Shown one piece after another: positions 44,158 to 53,008 of a stretch of 64,000 bases of DNA. Source of the DNA: NORP259 sp041398705. GTDB lineage: Bacteria > Planctomycetota > UBA1135 > GCA-002686595. Positions within the stretch are counted from its first letter, which is position 1, and each line of letters starts with the position of its first letter. The DNA is taken from the NCBI GenBank assembly GCA_041398705.1, contig JAWKUI010000005.1:1-64000 (forward strand), in the 5' to 3' direction. Both the position numbers and the translations under genes were made by a program. The notes beneath the pieces are model-generated. The model was given only the letters and a program-made list of their open reading frames with translations. It ran no database searches and had not been told where the DNA came from.

Positions 44158-44297
44158 GGTTTCTGCGGTCTGGATCGGGAGAGCCGGGGGCGGGACGGGT
44201 CCCCTGGCACTCCAGGGGGACCATCGGCCGTCTCCGGCACTCAAATCTACCGGAAACGTCAGATTCCTGCCAGGGCAGCGGCCCTCACCGGCGAATC

Positions 44298-45587
44298 TTA
44301 ACCCTGGAAGGGCCCCGGGGAGGCGCCCCGGCCCGAATCGGGACCATTCGCGGGCCGGTAGAGCCGGTCGAAGTCCCGGCCGTACCGCTCGATGGTGAAG
44401 TGCTGCTGCCAACGGCGGCGGCCGGCAAGGCCCATGGCGGTGGCGCGGGCGGGGTCCTCGAGCAGTTCCGCCAGGTGCCCAGCAAAGGTCCCGATGTCGA
44501 ACGGGTTCGCGATGAAGCCCGTCTCGCCATGCAACACGACTTCTTTCGAGCCACCGAAAACCGTCGCCACCACCGGTTTCGCGTGCTGCATGGCCTCCAG
44601 GTTCACGAGGCCGAAGGTGTCGAAGCAGATCGAGGGGGTCACGAAGATGTCGGTGGCGGCGTAGGCCCTCTGCAGTTCCGCCCCATCGAGCCAGCCCGTC
44701 GGCACCACCCGGTCCGCGACCCCGAGACGCCGCGCCAGGGGCTCGAACTCGCCGGTGTAGATGTCCTTCTTACCCATCACCAGCAGGCGCAGGTCCGGAA
44801 AACGCGGGGCCAAGAGCGCCAGCATCTCGAGCAACTTAGCCACGCCCTTCTGCTCGTGCAGCCGCCCGCCCATGGCGATCACCTGCTTGCCCGCGAGCCC
44901 GAGCCGCGCCCGGAAGGCGCCTGTCTCCTGGGCTGTCGGCAAGGGTTCGATCGGCGCCAAGGCGTTGTGCACCATGGCATCGACGCGGATGCCGTTCGCG
45001 CGCAAGACATCGCCGAGGGCCTCCGAAACCACCGCGAATACGTCCACGTCGCGCTGCAAGACCTTCTGGATCGCATGGTTGCGCCCCGGCCGGAACCGCA
45101 GGCGCTGGCACGGAATGCACTTGCCCAGGCGCGCCACCACGTCGTTGCCGGTGCCGCCGGTCCTTTCCCCGCCATGGAAACACGTCAGCTTCTGATAGCA
45201 GAAGACCATCACGTCGTGGGCGGAAAAGACCACGCGCGCGCCGGATTGTTTCGCCTGGGTCAGCGCGTGGTAGCCGAGGTGCGTATGCACCAGATGCGCG
45301 TGCACCACGTCGGGTTGATACTCGTTCAGAATGCGCTCGAGCGGCCCGTCGATGACGCGGTTGTGCAGGCTCACCCAAGGCCGAAAGCGCACGTTGTAGT
45401 CCGAATGCAGCCGGAAGACGCGCATTCCGTCGATTTCGGTCTCCGTGGCGTCTTTTGGATCGCGCACCGTGGCGACCACCGCGGTCTCGTGCCCGTGCGC
45501 CCGCAGCCAGCGCGCATGCTGGTACATCTGGCGCACCGACGACCCCACTCCGGGATCAGGGATCTCGCACAGGAAGAGGACCCGCAC
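44298..45587 (-). CDS. Glycosyltransferase family 4 with four-Cys cluster
   Basis: A 429-residue GT-B enzyme, retaining type. The N-terminal Rossmann domain starts MRVLFLCEIPDPGVGSSVRQ. The C-terminal domain has MGGRLHEQKGV and the donor-site region FDTFGLVNLEAM, where Asp replaces the first Glu of E-x7-E. Cys130, 136, 157 and 160 form a CxxxxxC plus CxxC set that may bind zinc, an insertion seen in some GT4 enzymes. It is the last of three adjacent transferases. Donor and acceptor are unknown. Confidence 0.9.
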   Translation of the reverse strand: MRVLFLCEIPDPGVGSSVRQMYQHARWLRAHGHETAVVATVRDPKDATETEIDGMRVFRLHSDYNVRFRPWVSLHNRVIDGPLERILNEYQPDVVHAHLVHTHLGYHALTQAKQSGARVVFSAHDVMVFCYQKLTCFHGGERTGGTGNDVVARLGKCIPCQRLRFRPGRNHAIQKVLQRDVDVFAVVSEALGDVLRANGIRVDAMVHNALAPIEPLPTAQETGAFRARLGLAGKQVIAMGGRLHEQKGVAKLLEMLALLAPRFPDLRLLVMGKKDIYTGEFEPLARRLGVADRVVPTGWLDGAELQRAYAATDIFVTPSICFDTFGLVNLEAMQHAKPVVATVFGGSKEVVLHGETGFIANPFDIGTFAGHLAELLEDPARATAMGLAGRRRWQQHFTIERYGRDFDRLYRPANGPDSGRGASPGPFQG

Positions 45588-46754
45588 CTACTCCTCCCAA
45601 AGCTCGCTGTACAGGCCCAGCACCTTCTGCGCGTTCTTCTGCCAGCTCATCGAACGGGCGAATTCGCGGCCCGCCGCGCCCATCTGCGCGCGCAGGGCGT
45701 CATCCCCCATCAAGCGCCGCAGCGCATCGGTGATCGCCGGCACCGACTGGTCCACCAGCAGCCCGGTGCGCCCGTCGAGCACCGCATCCTCGGCGCCCGA
45801 ATCGTTGGTGCCCAAGCACGCCGTGCCCGCCGCGCTGGCTTCGAGGTACACGATGCCAAACCCCTCGAACCCGCCATCCGCCGCGGTCACCGGCGTGTGT
45901 ACAAAGATCTCCGCCCGCTGCAACAGGTCGATCTTCTCCGCTTCGCTGACGTTGCCGAGGAAGAACACCCGGTCCTGCAACCCCGCCGCGCGCACCAGGC
46001 CTTCAAGGCGCGTCTGGTACTCGTCGCCAGAAAGGCGTCCCACGACGAAGTGCTTCCAATCCGGGAACTCCGTGGACATCCGGATCCACGCCTCGAGCCA
46101 CAGGTGGTGCCCCTTGCGTTCCTTGATCTCGCCGATCGCCAGGCTGAACGGCCCGCCGTGCCACGGCCGCGGCCCGATGGCCGGGGAATCCACGTAGCGA
46201 TCCGCCGCCACGCAGTTGTGCACCACGCTGACCTTGTTCTCGTCAAAACCCGTGCCCTCCATGTGCTGGCACAACAGGCGCCGCGTGTACGCGCTGACCG
46301 CGATGATGCGGTCCACGGCCAGGGCGGTCTTGCGCGCCCGATCGCGATGGCGCTCGGCGATCAGCGGCTGGATCGTGTAGGTGCCGTGCGCGGTGGCCAC
46401 CACCGGCTTGCGCAGGATCCGGCCAGCGTCGGTGGCGAGCTGGCTGTGCGGAAAGTCCTTGATCGCATGGATCAGGTCCGCATCGCGCCCGGCCCACAGG
46501 GTGCGCAAGGTGCCCCAGATGCGCCAGAACCAATAACGCGCCGGGGTCATGTAGTAGAAGTAGTCGGGCGGCAGGGCCACCTGCACCTTCCAATGATCGG
46601 GCACCTGGTCCGAGGTCGGCCGGTGCTTGCGGGCGAGCAGCACGTGCACTTCGAGGTCCGCACGTTCGACCTCCAACGCCCGGATCAGGCGCATCGAATA
46701 GCGCCCGACCCCGTCGAGGTCGGAGAGGGAATCGGTCAGGAAGAGCACCTTCAT
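45588..46754 (-). CDS. Glycosyltransferase family 4
   Basis: A 388-residue GT-B enzyme starting MKVLFLTDSLSDLDGVGRYS. It has GEIKERKGHHLWLEA, the nucleotide-binding beta-turn region, and a complete E-x7-E motif in EGFGIVYLEASAAG near 298. It abuts the next gene with no spacer and follows the upstream transferase by two bases. The long membrane-protein-like frame covering it is a shadow. Specificity is not predictable. Confidence 0.92.
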   Translation of the reverse strand: MKVLFLTDSLSDLDGVGRYSMRLIRALEVERADLEVHVLLARKHRPTSDQVPDHWKVQVALPPDYFYYMTPARYWFWRIWGTLRTLWAGRDADLIHAIKDFPHSQLATDAGRILRKPVVATAHGTYTIQPLIAERHRDRARKTALAVDRIIAVSAYTRRLLCQHMEGTGFDENKVSVVHNCVAADRYVDSPAIGPRPWHGGPFSLAIGEIKERKGHHLWLEAWIRMSTEFPDWKHFVVGRLSGDEYQTRLEGLVRAAGLQDRVFFLGNVSEAEKIDLLQRAEIFVHTPVTAADGGFEGFGIVYLEASAAGTACLGTNDSGAEDAVLDGRTGLLVDQSVPAITDALRRLMGDDALRAQMGAAGREFARSMSWQKNAQKVLGLYSELWEE

Positions 46755-46756
46755 GG

Positions 46757-47947
46757 TCAAGGCAGGCGGACCACGCGGCGGTCCATCCATTCCAGGATAC
46801 GGCCGGCCCGGGCGGCGAAGGTATGGTGATCTCGGGCCTGTCCCAAAGCCTGTCCCAGGTTCCGGCGCCGGACGGGGTCGGCGAATAGCTGCTGGATGCC
46901 CGCCGCCAGGGCGCGCGGATCGTCGGGCGCCACGAACAGGGCCTGGTGGTCCCCGAGGATGTCGCGCAGGCTCGGCAGGTCGCTGACCACCAGGGGCAAA
47001 CCCGCGGCCATGGCCTCGAAGACCTTGAGCGGCGAGGTGTAGCGCGAGCTGATCGCCGGTTGGCTGCGGTTGGGCACCACGCCGAGGTCGGCGGCGGCGA
47101 GCAGGGTCGGCATGCAGCCGGGGGGCTGGAACCCGATCAGCCGGACGTTGTCCAAGCCAGCCGCCTGGCCGCGCGCCGCGGCCACGTCCTGGTCCATGCC
47201 GCCCGCGATGAGGAAGTGCACATCGGGCAGGGTGCGCGACGCTTCGATCAGCACATCGACCCCCTTCCAAGCGAGCAGGCCGCCGGTGTACACGACCAAG
47301 GGCCGCTCGGCGGGAATCGAAAGCTCGCGGCGCGCTTCTTCCCGGTTCGGCATCGCCGCAAACCGAGCCCCGTCGAAGGCGTCGTGTTCGACCAGGATGG
47401 CGCCGGGGTCGACCCCCAAGGACTCCAGATCCTCGCGCACCCCGCCGCTGATCGCGATCACCCCCGCCGCCGACGCCGCCGCCCGCCGCAGGGCCGCGCG
47501 CCGGATGCGCCCGCCCGGAACGCGGTGGATCTCGAGGAACAACCCGGGCCGACCGCGCAGCCTGTCGGCGGTTTCGATCTCCCGGCTGAGCACGCGCGCC
47601 CCGGCGAAGTCCCGCCGGATCGCCCGCGCCGCCGACCGGGCAAAGGTCCATTCCTGCACCCGGGCCGGCACGTATTGCAACCGGCGCGGCACCCGGTCGA
47701 TGGCATCGACACAAGGCAATCCGCGGATCTCCAGGGGCAGGGCCGCATCGACGCCGTATTGCGCGAGCAGCTCCGCACGCGGCATCACCTGGGTGTCCCG
47801 CCGCAACGCATGCAGCACCGTCGTCGGTCGCCCCGCCGCGGCAAAACCCGCGGCCGCGTGCAACACCTGCAACGCCTGGGCGCGCTGCGAGGGCAGCCGC
47901 GTATTGGCCACCAGCACCAGGGCCGGGGCGGGTTCCGCACCGCTCAT
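46757..47947 (-). CDS. Glycosyltransferase family 4
   Basis: A 396-residue GT-B enzyme. The N-terminus reads LVLVANTRLPSQRAQALQVL. The donor domain has VVYTGGLLAWKGVDVLIEAS and SSRYTSPLKVFEAMAAGLPL, where the first Glu of E-x7-E is replaced by Tyr, a form seen in a subset of GT4 enzymes with SPLK before the final Glu. It starts the transferase trio, 4 bases after the secreted protein at 47952. Confidence 0.9.
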   Translation of the reverse strand: MSGAEPAPALVLVANTRLPSQRAQALQVLHAAAGFAAAGRPTTVLHALRRDTQVMPRAELLAQYGVDAALPLEIRGLPCVDAIDRVPRRLQYVPARVQEWTFARSAARAIRRDFAGARVLSREIETADRLRGRPGLFLEIHRVPGGRIRRAALRRAAASAAGVIAISGGVREDLESLGVDPGAILVEHDAFDGARFAAMPNREEARRELSIPAERPLVVYTGGLLAWKGVDVLIEASRTLPDVHFLIAGGMDQDVAAARGQAAGLDNVRLIGFQPPGCMPTLLAAADLGVVPNRSQPAISSRYTSPLKVFEAMAAGLPLVVSDLPSLRDILGDHQALFVAPDDPRALAAGIQQLFADPVRRRNLGQALGQARDHHTFAARAGRILEWMDRRVVRLP

Positions 47948-47951
47948 GGTT

Positions 47952-48950
47952 TCACTCGATTTCGGCGTTCGCCTCGAACGTGCCTTGCAAGACCTGAGTG
48001 CGGATCGTCACGGGTCCCTCATCGGCGATGTTGCGGGTTTCGATCTCCACTCCCAAAGGTCCCTTGGCGTGGAACGTACGCGCGCGCTGGCGCTCCAGGT
48101 CCCACACCAGGGCGCCCGAGAGTTCGAGTTTGTAGCGCGTCTTGCGCTCGATGCGGAAGTGCGCCGTCGCATGGGCCGGGATGCCGGGCTCCTCCGCAAT
48201 CGTCGTGCCCAGTTCGGCGGTCCATTCGATCACCGCGCGCCCGTCTTTGTTTTCTTTCCAGCGGGCCGTGCCTTGCCCCTCCAGCCCATCGCGGAAACCG
48301 ACGTGCAGGTTCGCCGCGGTGGCGAAGTTCTCCTCGCCATCGCACTGCCCCAAGAAACCGCCGGGATACAACGCAGCGTACAGGTCCTGGGCCGACAGCT
48401 CCCACTCCTGCCCCGGCCCCTCCGGCTCAGCAGGCAGCAAGGACTGGAAGTCCGCCTCCGGACGCAGCTCCTTCAGCCACGCGCGATCGGGTTCCGCCTG
48501 GCCTTCCTTGAGGACGTAGGCCGTGCGCCACTCCCCTTCTTCTTCCTTCCATGTGAAACGCACGTTCTGGCCCACGAGCGGGCTGTACCGCTCGCGGTCG
48601 TGTTCGTGTGGGTTGCCCGGCCGCGTCCCGCGCCCACCGCTCTGGGTGCGCCGCGCCTGGACCCGGTCGAACGAGCGTTGCACCTGCCGCGGCTGCCCCT
48701 CGTGCACGGCCTCGAAGCGATCGGTCCACTCCGCCTGGGATTCGAGCACCATCTCCATCTCCGCGAAGGCGCCCGGAGACACGTCTTCGGAGTGCTCGCC
48801 CTGTTCGACCACCATCCGGATGTCGGTCAGCTTCAGCTCCTGCCGCTCGTGCAGGCTGCGCCGGAGCTCGAGTTCGGGCTGGGCCCGGAACTGCAAGGAC
48901 TGCGGTTGCCCCGCCAGCAGCAGGGTCGCGAGGGAAAGTAGGGCTTTCAT
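47952..48950 (-). CDS. Exported protein of unknown function
   Basis: A 332-residue protein with a signal peptide-like start MKALLSLATLLLAGQPQSLQ and GGAG seven bases before the ATG. The body is rich in Glu, Arg and Gln, and later regions alternate hydrophobic strands (ATAHFRIERKTRYKLELSGA), suggesting beta structure. No family is recognised. It is first in the operon leading to three glycosyltransferases, so a periplasmic role in glycan handling is possible but not shown. Confidence 0.65.
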   Translation of the reverse strand: MKALLSLATLLLAGQPQSLQFRAQPELELRRSLHERQELKLTDIRMVVEQGEHSEDVSPGAFAEMEMVLESQAEWTDRFEAVHEGQPRQVQRSFDRVQARRTQSGGRGTRPGNPHEHDRERYSPLVGQNVRFTWKEEEGEWRTAYVLKEGQAEPDRAWLKELRPEADFQSLLPAEPEGPGQEWELSAQDLYAALYPGGFLGQCDGEENFATAANLHVGFRDGLEGQGTARWKENKDGRAVIEWTAELGTTIAEEPGIPAHATAHFRIERKTRYKLELSGALVWDLERQRARTFHAKGPLGVEIETRNIADEGPVTIRTQVLQGTFEANAEIE

Positions 48951-49071
48951 GACACGCTCCAGCGATCCACCCTACCCGAGGGCCCGCCGCCCGGTAGCCA
49001 GGAATCCCCGGGTGGATCCGGGAACGGGACCCAGCGCACCGAAGGGCCCCTCCCGGTCCCGCGGCGCTCGG

Positions 49072-49077
49072 TACACT
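49072..49077 (+). promoter_or_regulatory. Possible -10 element of the symporter operon
   Basis: TACACT lies 30 bases before the symporter ATG. No convincing -35 at 16-18 bases. It is listed because similar elements precede other genes here. Confidence 0.3.
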
Positions 49078-49106
49078 GAAGCCCCCGCGTCCGGCCCCTG
49101 CCCCCC

Positions 49107-50651
49107 ATGCCCGCTTCCCACTTCTCCTGGATCGACGGCCTGATCGTCGCCGTGTACCTGCTGCTCACCGTGGGCGTCGGGGTCTACGTCAACCGCTTCA
49201 TCCACGACATGGGCGACTTCGTGGTCGCCGGCCGCACCCTGCGCACGCGCCTGGGCATCGCCACCATGGTCGGTTCGGAGCTCGGCCTGATCACCGCGAT
49301 GTACAGCGCGCAGAAGGGCTTCACCGGCGGGTTCGCGGCGTTCCACATCGGCCTCGCGGCGGGTATCACGACTTTGGTGGTCGGCATCACCGGCTTCATC
49401 GTCGTGCCGCTGCGCGAAGCCGAGGTCAAAACCATCCCCGAGTACTACGAGTTGCGTTTCCGCTCGCGCAACCTGCGCATTTTCGGCGGCCTGATCCTGG
49501 CCCTGTCCGGCATCCTCAACATGGGCCTGTTCCTCAAGGCCGGCGCCGAGTTCGTCGCGGGGCTGACGGGGGTGCATGACCCGATGGTGCTGAACTGGAT
49601 CATGACCGGCATGATCGTGATGGTGCTGATCTACACAGCCATGGGCGGCATGGTTTCGGTCATCATCACCGACTTCCTGCAATTCGCGGTGTTGTCGCTC
49701 GGCCTGCTGCTCGCCTGCGTGCTCGTGCTGGTGAAAGTCGGCTGGGGCAACCTGGTGGACACGGTGGAACAGGTGCACGGGGCCGGGGGTTTCGACCCCT
49801 TCGGCGAGGGCGCGTTCGGAACCGACTACGTGCTCTGGATGGTGTTCCTCGGGCTGATTTCGTGTTCCGTCTGGCAGACCGCCGTCATGCGCGCCTGCGC
49901 GGCGGAGAACACCCAGGTGGTGCGCAAGCTCTACCAGCTCTCCTCCCTCGGGTTCATGATCCGCTCGGTACTGCCCCAGTTCCTGGGCATCGGCGCGTTG
50001 GCCTGGGCCGCCGCCGATCCCACCCTGCGGGCCTACTTCTTCACCCCCGAAGGCGCGATCGTAGGCGAGAACTCCATGCGCGCCATGCCGGTGTTCCTGA
50101 GCCAGATCCTGCCCGTTGGCGTGCTCGGCCTGCTCGGCGCGGGCATGCTCGCGGCCTTCATGTCGACCCACGACACGTACCTGCTCTGCTGGGCCACGGT
50201 GCTCGTCGAAGACGTGATCGCGCCCCTCAAGGGGGGTCGCCTCAGCCAGAAGGCCCGGCTCGGGATCACGCGACTGCTGCTGGTCGCGATCGCCGGATTC
50301 CTGCTGGTCTGGAGCATGTGGTATCCCTTGAAACAGGACCTGTGGGACTACATGGCCGTCAGCGGCGCGATCTACTTCACCGGGGCGTTCGCGGTCCTGC
50401 TCGCCGGGCTCTATTGGCGCAAGGCATCGCGCACCGGAGCCTGGCTCGCCCTGCTTTCGGGCACGACCGCGGTTTTGGGCCTGAAGGAGGTGCAAGGTTT
50501 CCTGGGCCTGGAGTCGTTCCTGCAAGCGCGGGCGATCAGCAACGAATCGCTAAGCCTGATGACGGTCGCCCTCTCCATCATCCTGATGTTCGCCGGTTCG
50601 CTGCTCTTCCCCGACCGATCCCAAACCAGCCAAAAGGAGACGCTGGCATGA
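49107..50651 (+). CDS. Sodium:solute symporter (SSS family)
   Basis: A 514-residue membrane protein with about 13 hydrophobic helices. Family traits include an early AGRTLRTRLGIATMVGSELG around the unwound first helix, YTAMGGMVSVIITDFLQFAV near 170-190, and LLGAGMLAAFMSTHDTYLL near 340. It should take up a solute with sodium, and the downstream sugar-kinase-like and nucleotidyltransferase genes suggest a sugar or polyol. The small gene at 50648 overlaps its stop by four bases. Confidence 0.9.
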   Translation: MPASHFSWIDGLIVAVYLLLTVGVGVYVNRFIHDMGDFVVAGRTLRTRLGIATMVGSELGLITAMYSAQKGFTGGFAAFHIGLAAGITTLVVGITGFIVVPLREAEVKTIPEYYELRFRSRNLRIFGGLILALSGILNMGLFLKAGAEFVAGLTGVHDPMVLNWIMTGMIVMVLIYTAMGGMVSVIITDFLQFAVLSLGLLLACVLVLVKVGWGNLVDTVEQVHGAGGFDPFGEGAFGTDYVLWMVFLGLISCSVWQTAVMRACAAENTQVVRKLYQLSSLGFMIRSVLPQFLGIGALAWAAADPTLRAYFFTPEGAIVGENSMRAMPVFLSQILPVGVLGLLGAGMLAAFMSTHDTYLLCWATVLVEDVIAPLKGGRLSQKARLGITRLLLVAIAGFLLVWSMWYPLKQDLWDYMAVSGAIYFTGAFAVLLAGLYWRKASRTGAWLALLSGTTAVLGLKEVQGFLGLESFLQARAISNESLSLMTVALSIILMFAGSLLFPDRSQTSQKETLA

Positions 50652-50797
50652 ACGCTTGGGCCACCTTCTGGGCCGTCATCTTCGGCCTGACCCTCGTCGG
50701 CTACGCCGCCCTCGTCATCTGGGTTTGCATCGGCGGCATGGCGGACATCCGCTCCATGCTCGCGGCCCTCTCCAACAAGGACCACGCCCGTGACTGA
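50648..50797 (+). CDS. Small membrane partner of the symporter
   Basis: Forty-nine residues with one hydrophobic helix (about 7-31, TFWAVIFGLTLVGYAALVIW). Its ATG overlaps the symporter stop (ATGA), and its end overlaps the nucleotidyltransferase start by 8 bases. Small subunits of this type accompany some sodium symporters (compare MetS of the methionine transporter). The helix and coupling support it; I do not recognise the family. Confidence 0.6.
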   Translation: MNAWATFWAVIFGLTLVGYAALVIWVCIGGMADIRSMLAALSNKDHARD

Positions 50798-51605
50798 CGC
50801 TGCCCCCTGGGCGGTGGTCCTGGCGGCGGGCGCCGGAAGCCGCATGCGGCAAACCTTGGCCGCGCCGGAGCAAGCGGGACTGAGCCACGAACAGCTCGGC
50901 GCCGCCGCGCGGGGGGCCAAAGCGATGATGCCCGTCGCCGGCCGCCCGTTCCTCGACTACGCCCTGCACAACCTGGCCGAAGCCGGCTTCACGCGCGTCT
51001 GCCTGGTGATCTCCCCCGCGGGCGATGAGCTGCGCACGTGGTACACATCGCATCCGCCGCGTCGCCTGCAAGTGGCGTTTGCGGTACAGACCGCGCCCCG
51101 GGGCACCGCCGACGCGGTGCTCGCCGCCGCCGAGGTCGTCGGCGACGCGCCCCTGCTCGTCTGCAACGGCGACAACTCCTACCCGGTCCCCGTGCTCGCC
51201 GCCCTGCGCGCCGCCGGTGTGCCCGCCACTGCGGCCTTTTCCCCCGTCACGCTGCTGCCCGCCCACTGGGGCGCGCAAGCCCGCGACCAGCGGCTGCGCG
51301 CCTTTGCCGACCTCGAGATCGACGGCGACGGAAACCTGGCCGCGATCCACGAAAAGCCCGAATACACCCCGCGCGCGGTCAGCATGAACTGCTGGTACTT
51401 CGATGCGCGCATCTTCGACGCCTGCCGCCGGGTGACCCCGTCCGCGCGCGGCGAACTCGAGCTGCCCGACGCCGTGCGCCTCGCCATGGCCGCGGGCATG
51501 GTCGTGCGCGCCGTACCGGCGGACGGACCTGTGCTCGACCTCTCGCGCCCCGGCGACATCCTCGAAGTGCAGGCGAGCCTGGCCGGACAACCGGTAGAGC
51601 CATGA
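50790..51605 (+). CDS. Sugar nucleotidyltransferase
   Basis: A 271-residue NTP-transferase-fold protein. The signature VVLAAGAGSRMRQ (9-21) binds the nucleotide, with a variant KAMMPVAGRPFLDYAL later. NGDNSYPVPVL near 130 is the metal-binding Asp region. An insertion (about 22-43) separates the loop from the lysine. It should activate a sugar phosphate to an NDP-sugar. It overlaps its neighbours by 8 and 4 bases. With the adjacent kinase it could form a salvage pair: kinase makes sugar-1-phosphate, this enzyme adds the nucleotide. Confidence 0.82.
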   Translation: MTDAAPWAVVLAAGAGSRMRQTLAAPEQAGLSHEQLGAAARGAKAMMPVAGRPFLDYALHNLAEAGFTRVCLVISPAGDELRTWYTSHPPRRLQVAFAVQTAPRGTADAVLAAAEVVGDAPLLVCNGDNSYPVPVLAALRAAGVPATAAFSPVTLLPAHWGAQARDQRLRAFADLEIDGDGNLAAIHEKPEYTPRAVSMNCWYFDARIFDACRRVTPSARGELELPDAVRLAMAAGMVVRAVPADGPVLDLSRPGDILEVQASLAGQPVEP

Positions 51606-53002
51606 CCGCAAACCTCCGCGATTGGCAAGACCAGGACCAGGCCTGCGAAGCCTTGCGGCGCCGCGGCATGACGCCGGACGGGGCCCGGCGCCACGCCGAG
51701 TGGCTCACCGGACTCGCGCAGGCCGCACACGCGGATGGGCTCGCGCTCGATACGCCCGTGCACGCGGTCTACTGCCCGGGCCGGCTTGAGGTGCTCGGCA
51801 AACACACCGACTACGGCGGCGGCCGTTCGCTCGTCGCCGCCCCCGAGCTCGGCATCGTCTGCCTGGCCTGGAACACCGCCGCACCCGAGTACCACGCCAC
51901 CAGCCGCGCGGAGACGCGCCCCTGGCAAGTTTCGCGCGCAGGACTCACCGGCGAGCTGCCCGAGCATTGGGGCCGGTATCCCCAAGTCGTCGCCGCGCGC
52001 CTCGAACGGCTGGGCCTACTGCCGCCGGGCGGTGCGCAACTGCGGTTCGCCGCCAGCCTGCCCCTCGCCGCCGGCATGAGCAGCTCGAGCGCCCTGCTCG
52101 TCACCACCGCTCGCGTGCTGCTTCCGACTCCCCCGCCCGCACTCGAACCCTTCCTCACCACCCCCGAACAGCAGGCCCTCTTCGCCGCCTGCCTGGAGAA
52201 CGGCAGCCCCTTCGGCCCCCTGGCCGGCGACCGCGGCGTGGGCACGTTCGGCGGCAGCGAGGACCACACGGCGATGTTCTGCAGCCGCCCCAGCGAAATG
52301 GTCTGCGCCTCGTACGATCCCACCGTCGTCGAAACGCGCCTGCCGGTGCCTACCGGCCACCGCTTCTGGGTCGTGCAAAGCGGCGTCACCGCGGAGAAGG
52401 CCTTTGGCGCCCGCGAAGCCTACAACCGCCTGTCGCAGACCTTAAACGAAGTCGCGCAGATCGCGCGCCGCCTGGCGGGCCCTGTCCCCGACCGTGACCC
52501 GAACCCTGACCCCAACCCCGCGCCCAACCCCGCGCCCAGCCTCGCGGCGTTGTTGCGCGCAGGCGCCATCGACCGCGATTCCCTCGCCGCCGAACTCACG
52601 CGTCTGGGCCGCGCGGACCTACGCGAGCGTTTCCTGCACTTCCACGACGAAAGCGAGGTTTGGTTGCCCGCCGCCTGCGTTGCCCTTGAGACCGGCCGCA
52701 CCGCGGACTTCGCCGCCATCGCCCATTGCTCCAGCGAAGCGAGTTTCGACCGGCTCGGCAATCAGGTACCCGAAACCCGCTGGGTGACCGACGCTTGCCA
52801 CGCGGCGGGTGCCCTGTGCGCCAGTCCCTTCGGCGCCGGTTTCGGCGGCAGCGTATGGGCTTTGGTGCCCGAAGGTTTGGAGGCGGAATTCCGCGCACGC
52901 CTCGAGAAGGCCGCCCACGAACCCTGGCAATCCTGCGCCGCCGCAAGCGCGCAACCGATCGCCCTTGGTCCGCCGCTGATCGCCTTCTCCGCCGCCGACT
53001 GA
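51602..53002 (+). CDS. Galactokinase-like GHMP kinase
   Basis: A 466-residue GHMP kinase. The three motifs are CPGRLEVLGKHTDYGGGRSL (58-77), PLAAGMSSSSALLV (155-168), and FGAGFGGSVWALV near 425. Galactokinases usually have GEHTDY; here it is GKHTDY, so the substrate may not be galactose. A tandem Pro/Asn repeat lies at 296-311. It phosphorylates a sugar at C1, probably after uptake by the symporter. Its ATG overlaps the nucleotidyltransferase stop by 4 bases. Confidence 0.88.
   Translation: MTANLRDWQDQDQACEALRRRGMTPDGARRHAEWLTGLAQAAHADGLALDTPVHAVYCPGRLEVLGKHTDYGGGRSLVAAPELGIVCLAWNTAAPEYHATSRAETRPWQVSRAGLTGELPEHWGRYPQVVAARLERLGLLPPGGAQLRFAASLPLAAGMSSSSALLVTTARVLLPTPPPALEPFLTTPEQQALFAACLENGSPFGPLAGDRGVGTFGGSEDHTAMFCSRPSEMVCASYDPTVVETRLPVPTGHRFWVVQSGVTAEKAFGAREAYNRLSQTLNEVAQIARRLAGPVPDRDPNPDPNPAPNPAPSLAALLRAGAIDRDSLAAELTRLGRADLRERFLHFHDESEVWLPAACVALETGRTADFAAIAHCSSEASFDRLGNQVPETRWVTDACHAAGALCASPFGAGFGGSVWALVPEGLEAEFRARLEKAAHEPWQSCAAASAQPIALGPPLIAFSAAD
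52487..52534. repeat. Four 12-bp tandem repeats in frame
   Basis: Copies are cccgaccgtgac, ccgaaccctgac and two identical cccaaccccgcg. They encode PDRD, PNPD, PNPA, PNPA at residues 296-311 of the GHMP kinase. The array is in frame and increasingly diverged towards the 5' end, as expected for slippage expansion. Confidence 0.85.
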
Positions 53003-53008
53003 ACGCGG

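Noticed and set aside
44400..46829. 809-residue plus-strand open frame
   Set aside because: Antisense to two glycosyltransferases that have full motifs and tight overlaps.
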